64,000 bases of DNA from Dipteronia dyeriana. Lineage: Eukaryota > Streptophyta > Magnoliopsida > Sapindales > Sapindaceae. This document shows positions 58,690 through 64,000 of this stretch, piece by piece; positions within the stretch are counted from its first letter, which is position 1, and each line of letters starts with the position of its first letter. The notes under the pieces are model-generated. The model did not search any database, was not told the DNA's origin, and saw only the letters and a list, made by a program, of their open reading frames with translations. The DNA lies in assembly GCA_032871835.1 (NCBI GenBank), contig CM065299.1, forward strand, positions 79,634,204 through 79,698,203. Reading direction: 5' to 3'. Position numbers and translations under genes: made by a program.

Positions 58690-58854
58690 TAATACTAGAC
58701 AATCCAAAAAATTAACTCAAATTTCAATATAAATGATGTAGTAAATAGTTTTTCCATTAACCGTACCATCTCATATTGTGTATGATGATAACAAGTTACT
58801 TGCCAAATCATTTCGGTTGAAATTTAGATTAATTATTTGGATCGTATAATATTA
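58690..58854. mobile_element. Small near-palindromic MITE, copy 2
   Basis: 165 bp, same family as copy 1: left TAATACTAGACAATCCAAAA, right inverse ...GGATCGTATAATATTA. The centre (CATCTCATATTGTGTATGATG) corresponds to the inverted centre of copy 1 (CATACAAAACATGAGATGATG). Confidence 0.7.
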
Positions 58855-59194
58855 ATTAATTATATATGCATTGTTCAGATGTATCTATTAATTCTGATCA
58901 TCAACAACTTTATTAAATAGATATTTATAGATGTATTAACTAGCTTCGTTTTTATATTGATGGTTTCCTATACAATAAAACCTCTATAAATTGTGGATTC
59001 GAATCCTTCCTTTTTTTAAAAAAAAATCTCTAATATTTAAAAAAATAATAATAATATTAGACGGTTCAAAATGTATTAATTAATCGATAAATTAATAATT
59101 TATTGATTTATTGATTACATTTATAATTCAATGTATAAATAAATAACCAGCCAAAAAGTCAACTATGTAAGCTATTAATTAACTAAAAATACAT
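58855..59194. other. Non-coding AT-rich gap
   Basis: Nothing recognised. Confidence 0.5.
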
Positions 59195-59197
59195 TAA

Positions 59198-60101
59198 GGT
59201 CCGTTCTGTTTGATTTTTTGACTTAACACTGAATGACAATTAATGTGTTTCATTCAGTTGTTTTGTTTAATTTTATAAGTGTTAAAATCATTTAATGAGC
59301 CATTAAATCAATTTTTTTTAAAAATGAATTTTTTCCACTTTTCACTTAACACAAATCCATTAGAATTAATTACAAACTTTTACTTCCAAAACTATCCTCA
59401 CTAATTTTGTATATTTCTAATTATGTTTTTTTAAAGCCCTAATCATATTAATACTTTTTTTTCTTCTTCTCACTATAACGAACTTTAACATCAGAAAACC
59501 TAACTTTTTCAAAATAAAAACAATTGGTGATTTATTTTCCTAGCATATTCTGGTAATAACTCTTTCTTGTTTCCATAATTTGATAATTAGTTTTATTAAT
59601 TTTCTATTACAGCTTGAATACATCTTTTTCACTTGTTCTAAAAATTAATTGGATTTTTTTTTTTTTTGGTTTTGAGATGTTAATTTTGGGAAAAAAAAGT
59701 TATATATATGCTATTTGGGTCAAAATCAAGTAGTAGTTGATTTTTTGTTTTTATTAATATTTCTTGAGAATTTTAGAACGTATCACCATCAAATATTATG
59801 TTAATTTTTAATGTAATTCAACAAGTGGAATAATGTATGAAATATTTGTACTAACTAAATAAATTTATTTTAGAATTAATTTACATATTAGAGTTGTCCT
59901 TAATATATTAAAATGTAAATATATAACAAATAATAGTTAGAAGGTTATAGATGTAAAAATATTTATTTTCAGATATTTATAACTTAAAAAAAAAAAAAAA
60001 AAAACTTATCATTTATATTCAGTTTTCAGTAACTATTGAGTCTTCGGTAACATTCAACATTGTTCAATCTTCAATCTTCAGATAAAAAATCAAACGGGAC
60101 C
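59198..60101. mobile_element. Harbinger-type non-autonomous element, copy B
   Basis: 904 bp flanked by TAA (59195-59197 and 60102-60104). Ends are GGTCCGTTCTGTTTGATTTT and, reverse-complemented, GGTCCCGTTTGATTTTTTATC. It is collinear with copy A at 10544-11519 over most of its length, with small deletions (for example near 59650-59710). No transposase. Confidence 0.9.
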
Positions 60102-60104
60102 TAA

Positions 60105-61034
60105 GTCATAAAAAAAGACTTAATGTATTTATATATATAGATTTGTTAAAGCTTAGAAGAAAGCAGATCAATTTATAATTTAAATACTGTTTAATTAGTA
60201 AAAAAGAACCAAGGCAGTGGTCATCGTGCATGCCAGTACCCAGCAGATGGTGCATTATTTAGTTAGGTCCCTGTTTTATTTTAAATAAAAAATAGCAGGC
60301 ATCATAAATTCACTACTGCTCTTTGACAACTCCCAAAGGACCTCTTATTCTAGCATTTTTCAAACACCCAATATCGATATATCAGAACCTTCCCTTACAT
60401 CTATTAGCCATTCTTCAATATATAAACTTCAATAACGTCTGGGGATCTGCACCTAAAAAACATACCATGATCATATAACTGAGAGGATGGACTTTTAATT
60501 TCTATAGAGTTCAAGTGTTGTTGGTCAGGTTATATTTTCTGTCGATCTATGTTGTTTGATAATGATATACTACTGAAGTATATAAGTTATTGTAAAGGTT
60601 TTAATATATTTGAATCCTGAAAAGAATGTACGTCGACTAAGCAATATACTCAACTGTTGAGTTAAAGGAGGGTAAATAAATCGTTGAAAATTGAAATTAT
60701 TAATCCAAGATATAGTCTAACCGTTAATTAAATTATAGTACTGATCATTACGGAAAATTGATGTTTGATTTATGTGATAAATGTATTAGTTTTTTAAATA
60801 AATAAAAAATTCTCATAAAGGTTGTGTGAGATTAAGCTTTTAGGATGTTCGAAAGTGGTAATAGGAAGATAGAATAGAATGAAGAGTCGAATAATATTGC
60901 TACCTTAATTGTATTATAGAACCAAAATTCCACGGCACATCACCATATCACATCTTAATATATAGATTGTAGTACCCCTTTTTGTAAATTAATATTTGGA
61001 AGAAAATCTCAAACTAATGTTATAAAATAGATAG
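60105..61034. other. Non-coding gap
   Basis: AT-rich, no gene or repeat recognised on either strand. Confidence 0.5.
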
Positions 61035-62330
61035 TGGAAATGGTGAGGAATGACACCTTTTTTTTTGTTGTATTGTAATGATGTTACCAATTTAATAACT
61101 TATGTTTAAAAAACACCTATTACTGTGAACTACCCAAATTGCCCTTAAAATTTATCTGAGTGCTTCCATCTACACTTTAAAAAATAAAAGTTATCTTCTC
61201 TTTCTAAAAACGTTATCTGAAAATCGTTCTCCTTAATTTTTTTCATGTATTTATGACTGGTTTAACAATGTATCAATCTGTATATGAATATGTAGTTTCT
61301 AGATTTGTACGAGCTTTTTTTTATTCTTTTCCGACATTTTTTTCATTTTTTTCTTATTTTTTTTCTATTGGTTCAAGCTTTTTTTTAATAGTTTGAGTTT
61401 TTTTTTATTGGTCCAAACTTTTATTTTTTTGATTATTTCCGAACTTTTTTAGAAAGAATTCGAGTTTTTTTTGTATTAGTTCGAGTTTTTTTTTATTGAT
61501 CCGAGCTTTTATTTTTTTTATTATTTTTTAGCTTTTTTGGAAAGAATTCGAGCTTTTTTGTATTGGTTCGAGCTTTTTTTGTATTGGTCCGAGTTTTTTT
61601 TCCATTAGTTCTAGTTTTTTTTACATTGGTTCGAACTTTTATTTTTTTGACTATTTCCGAACTTTTTTTGTATTGGTCCAAGCTTTTTTTTCTATTAGTT
61701 AGAGTTTTTTTCTATTGGTTTGAACTTTTACTTTTTTGACTATTTCCTTACTTTTTTGACTATTTTCTTACTTTTTTGGAAGGAATTCGAGCTTTTTTGT
61801 ATTAATGAGAGCTTTTTTCCATTAGTTCGAGCTTTTTTGTATTGATTCGAGATTTTTTTCTATTAGTTCGAGCTTTTTTTGTATTGGTTCGAGCTTTTAT
61901 TTTTTTGACTATTTCACAGCTTTTTTAGAAAGAATTCAAGCTTTTATCAACACACAACAGATCAAAATTTGCTTTTGTTAAATCGAGTGAGCTTTTTAGT
62001 AAAGGTTTCGAGCCTTTTAAGTACTGACCAGAAAAAAAAAGCTCCGGAGGCGCTGCCCCCTGCCCCCCAGCGAGCTGACCGGGCAGCTCGACCACCGCGA
62101 GTTCGGTGGGCAGCTCGACCTCCAAATGCGTCTGTGTAACGTCAGAGTTTCAATGAAACTTTCTTTCTCTATTTCACAACTTTTACTGTAAAAAAAAATA
62201 AATTAAAGAAATCTGATGGAACAACTATTGGGGGTATTTTTGTCCGTTCACCAAAATAGGTGTCTTTTAAATATAAGTTATTAAAGTAGTGACAATATTG
62301 AAAATATACTTCCAAAAAGTGCTATTTAAT
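61035..62330. mobile_element. Non-autonomous relative of the MULE
   Basis: About 1.3 kb with inverted ends resembling the large MULE: TTTAATAACTTATGTTTAAA with AACACCTATT at 61091-61124, inverted as AATAGGTGTCTTTTAAATAT near 62255-62275. Almost the whole interior is an array of GAGCTTTTTTGTATTGGTTC-like units, the inverse of the motif arrays in the MULE. No gene. It ends with a GC-rich patch (62035-62135) containing GGGCAGCTCGACC twice. Likely mobilised by a MULE transposase of this family; a target duplication was not resolved. Confidence 0.7.
61300..61960. repeat. Motif array (TCGAGCTTTTTT), inverted relative to the MULE arrays
   Basis: More than twenty units of (T/A)TCGAGCTTTTTTTGTATTGG type, about 20-30 bases each. 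It is the reverse complement of the A-tract/GCTCGA units at 38440-38880 and 56985-57480. Confidence 0.85.
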
Positions 62331-62800
62331 TTTTGAATCCAAAATAGAGAAGTGTGACTGGTGCATAGGATACGACAGAGACCAAACATGTTCGGTTCTA
62401 TATTTTGTATTTTGTCACTTGTAAATATGTGTCTTATGGTTTAAGTGGAGCACCAAGGTAATTAAATTAATAAAGAAAAAAAAATCCATTGTAGTAATTT
62501 GAGACTCGATTTGTTTAGAGAATGACAAATAAAACATCCAAAATAGAGAAATCTCGAGAAAAAAAAATAAAAACAGCTAATTGATGGCTTGAAAACTAGG
62601 AGAAGAAAATACATGAACTATTTTAGGAAATGATGAAAGTAAATGAAATGACCAACACACAGGCTCATAATTTACTAGTCTACAAATCTTAAATTAGCCC
62701 ATAAGGTTTGTAAGGCTAAGCCTTTGAACATAAAAAAGAATAAATTACACCAAACTCTCCTGAGGTTTACTCTTATACATGTAGAAATAACTTAACTATT
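62331..62800. other. Non-coding gap
   Basis: No gene or known repeat recognised. Confidence 0.5.
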
Positions 62801-64000
62801 TGTTAACAGCCTTTTTTGGCTAGGGTTCAAAGAAGAATTTTTCACTTCTCAGCCTTTATGCAAGGGTCCTATCTTGCGACACTTTCCTAGATCTTGCTAC
62901 TACCTCTACTTTCACCAGGAGACCTTCAGGGTGCCGAACTTGTCTTTCAAAGGCCCTCCTACCTCGTCGAGGTATAATCTCAACCTGTCAGAGCAAAAAA
63001 GGAAGAAACCTTTAAAGCCCCATTATCACTAAAAAGTGCCAACAAGAGTAAGGCAAGATCCACTGCAGAGCCCGGCATGGTTACATCAAGTCTCCAGTAG
63101 CAAGAGCAGTACTTGAACGTACCTCGACACTAGCATCACCTCAATTAACCTCCATAAATTTCCTCGCCAAAGTGACATACAAAACCAGAATTCTCCTCCA
63201 AACAGTGAAGGAAGAGAGGGTTGACTCTTATGACATTTACAAAGCCATTAATGAGGTCAACCGTATTAATTGACATCATTAATGGAGATAGTCAACCCTA
63301 TTTAATGAGGTCAACCGTAATAATGGAGGTAGTCAACCCTATTAATGAGGTCAACCATATTAATAGAGGTAGCCAACCCTATTAATGACATAATCAATAC
63401 CATTAATAAGAGAATATTCAACTCTTTAATGGTCACCATTAGTAAAAGAGTCCAAAGAGGAAACAAATACATTTGCCTCCAAGATATCATCCACAACCGA
63501 TTATTGGGGGTCAACTACAACAAAAAATACTGCCTATCAAGGAAGGAAGAATCTGAAGAGGAAACAAACACATGTTCTCTAAGATATTAGCCACAAGCAG
63601 ATCAACTACATTAAAGGAAGAATCGTATTCAATATGAAAAAGAAAACCAATTCAAGAGTCCTTGACTTGCACGCCAAGGTAGTCACCATGTATAAATACA
63701 CTTGTAAAAGGACATTAAAAGGGACTCGATATTCAACATTCGAGGCATAATTCAACACCTGACTGCATATGGGATCTCTAATCCTAAAATCAACTAGCCC
63801 GAGGCAAGTCTATACACTTCGTATAAGTTCTCTCTACATGATTGCTACATGTATTACCTCTCCTAGAAATATATCGGGATTGGTTAACATTATGTTACCA
63901 TCGTAAGCTCTTTAAAGTGACTACATTGTATTATTTCACCAATCTTGTAAGCTCCATAGAGCATTCTTTGATATATACATAAGGAAGGGTATTCCCCCTT
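62801..64000 (+). other. Possible LTR or other repeat running off the right edge
   Basis: Less AT-rich and different in texture from the preceding sequence. It has a GTCAACC-rich tandem array (63230-63420), a TATA-like ATGTATAAATACA near 63688-63700, and a run to the window end without a gene. This layout (repeat-rich upstream part, TATA box, short downstream part) resembles a retrotransposon LTR, but the ends are not visible. Confidence 0.35.
63230..63420. repeat. Tandem repeats with GAGGTCAACC / TAGTCAACCCTATTAAT
   Basis: About four degenerate units of roughly 40 bases (AATGAGGTCAACCGTAATAA, then TGGAGGTAGTCAACCCTATT). Seen directly. Confidence 0.9.

Overview
The window looks like intergenic heterochromatin of a flowering plant, probably a dicot: it is AT-rich and filled with transposable elements. 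I could not find one convincing host gene, tRNA, rRNA or CRISPR array. Nearly all protein-like sequence belongs to LTR retrotransposons (Ty3/gypsy and Ty1/copia), one large Mutator-like DNA transposon and several non-autonomous DNA elements. All coding parts carry stop codons or frameshifts, so the window is a graveyard of mostly dead elements. No species can be named from the sequence.

Layout. (1) 1-690: minus-strand Ty3/gypsy reverse transcriptase/RNase H remnant. (2) ~1141-6109: right part of a plus-oriented gypsy element (Gypsy-1) with an antisense extra gene and its 3' LTR. (3) 6110-22185: a four-level nest. An old copia element (Copia-A) was entered by an LTR now present as a solo LTR (7227-20025). 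That LTR was entered by Copia-B (8872-19821, TSD TACGG), whose 5' LTR was entered by a PIF/Harbinger-type element (10544-11519, TSD TAA). (4) 22832-34700: a complete Tat-like gypsy element (Gypsy-2, TSD GTTAT) with gag, protease, RT, two RNase H domains, integrase and, antisense between pol and the 3' LTR, the same extra gene as in Gypsy-1. (5) 35072-37650: a hAT-type MITE and a long-TIR element. (6) ~37950-57915: a Mutator-like element (MULE) with a mudrA-type transposase on the plus strand and a convergent Ulp1-like cysteine protease gene with a DUF1985-like region on the minus strand, as in KI/Kaonashi MULEs. Its transposase gene is split by a solo LTR (40777-42902) and a complete copia element of the same LTR family (Copia-C, 43070-52159). 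(7) 57915-64000: MITEs, a second Harbinger-type copy (59198-60101), a small MULE-like relative (~61035-62330) and a possible LTR running off the right edge.

How the parts relate. The retroelements are copy-and-paste elements and the DNA elements cut-and-paste. Insertion order can be read from target-site duplications and interrupted reading frames. The most notable systems are the antisense third gene shared by two diverged gypsy elements, and the MULE, which pairs a transposase with a SUMO-protease-like gene and has near both ends arrays of a short motif (A-tract plus GCTCGA) that recur in the small relative at 61 kb.
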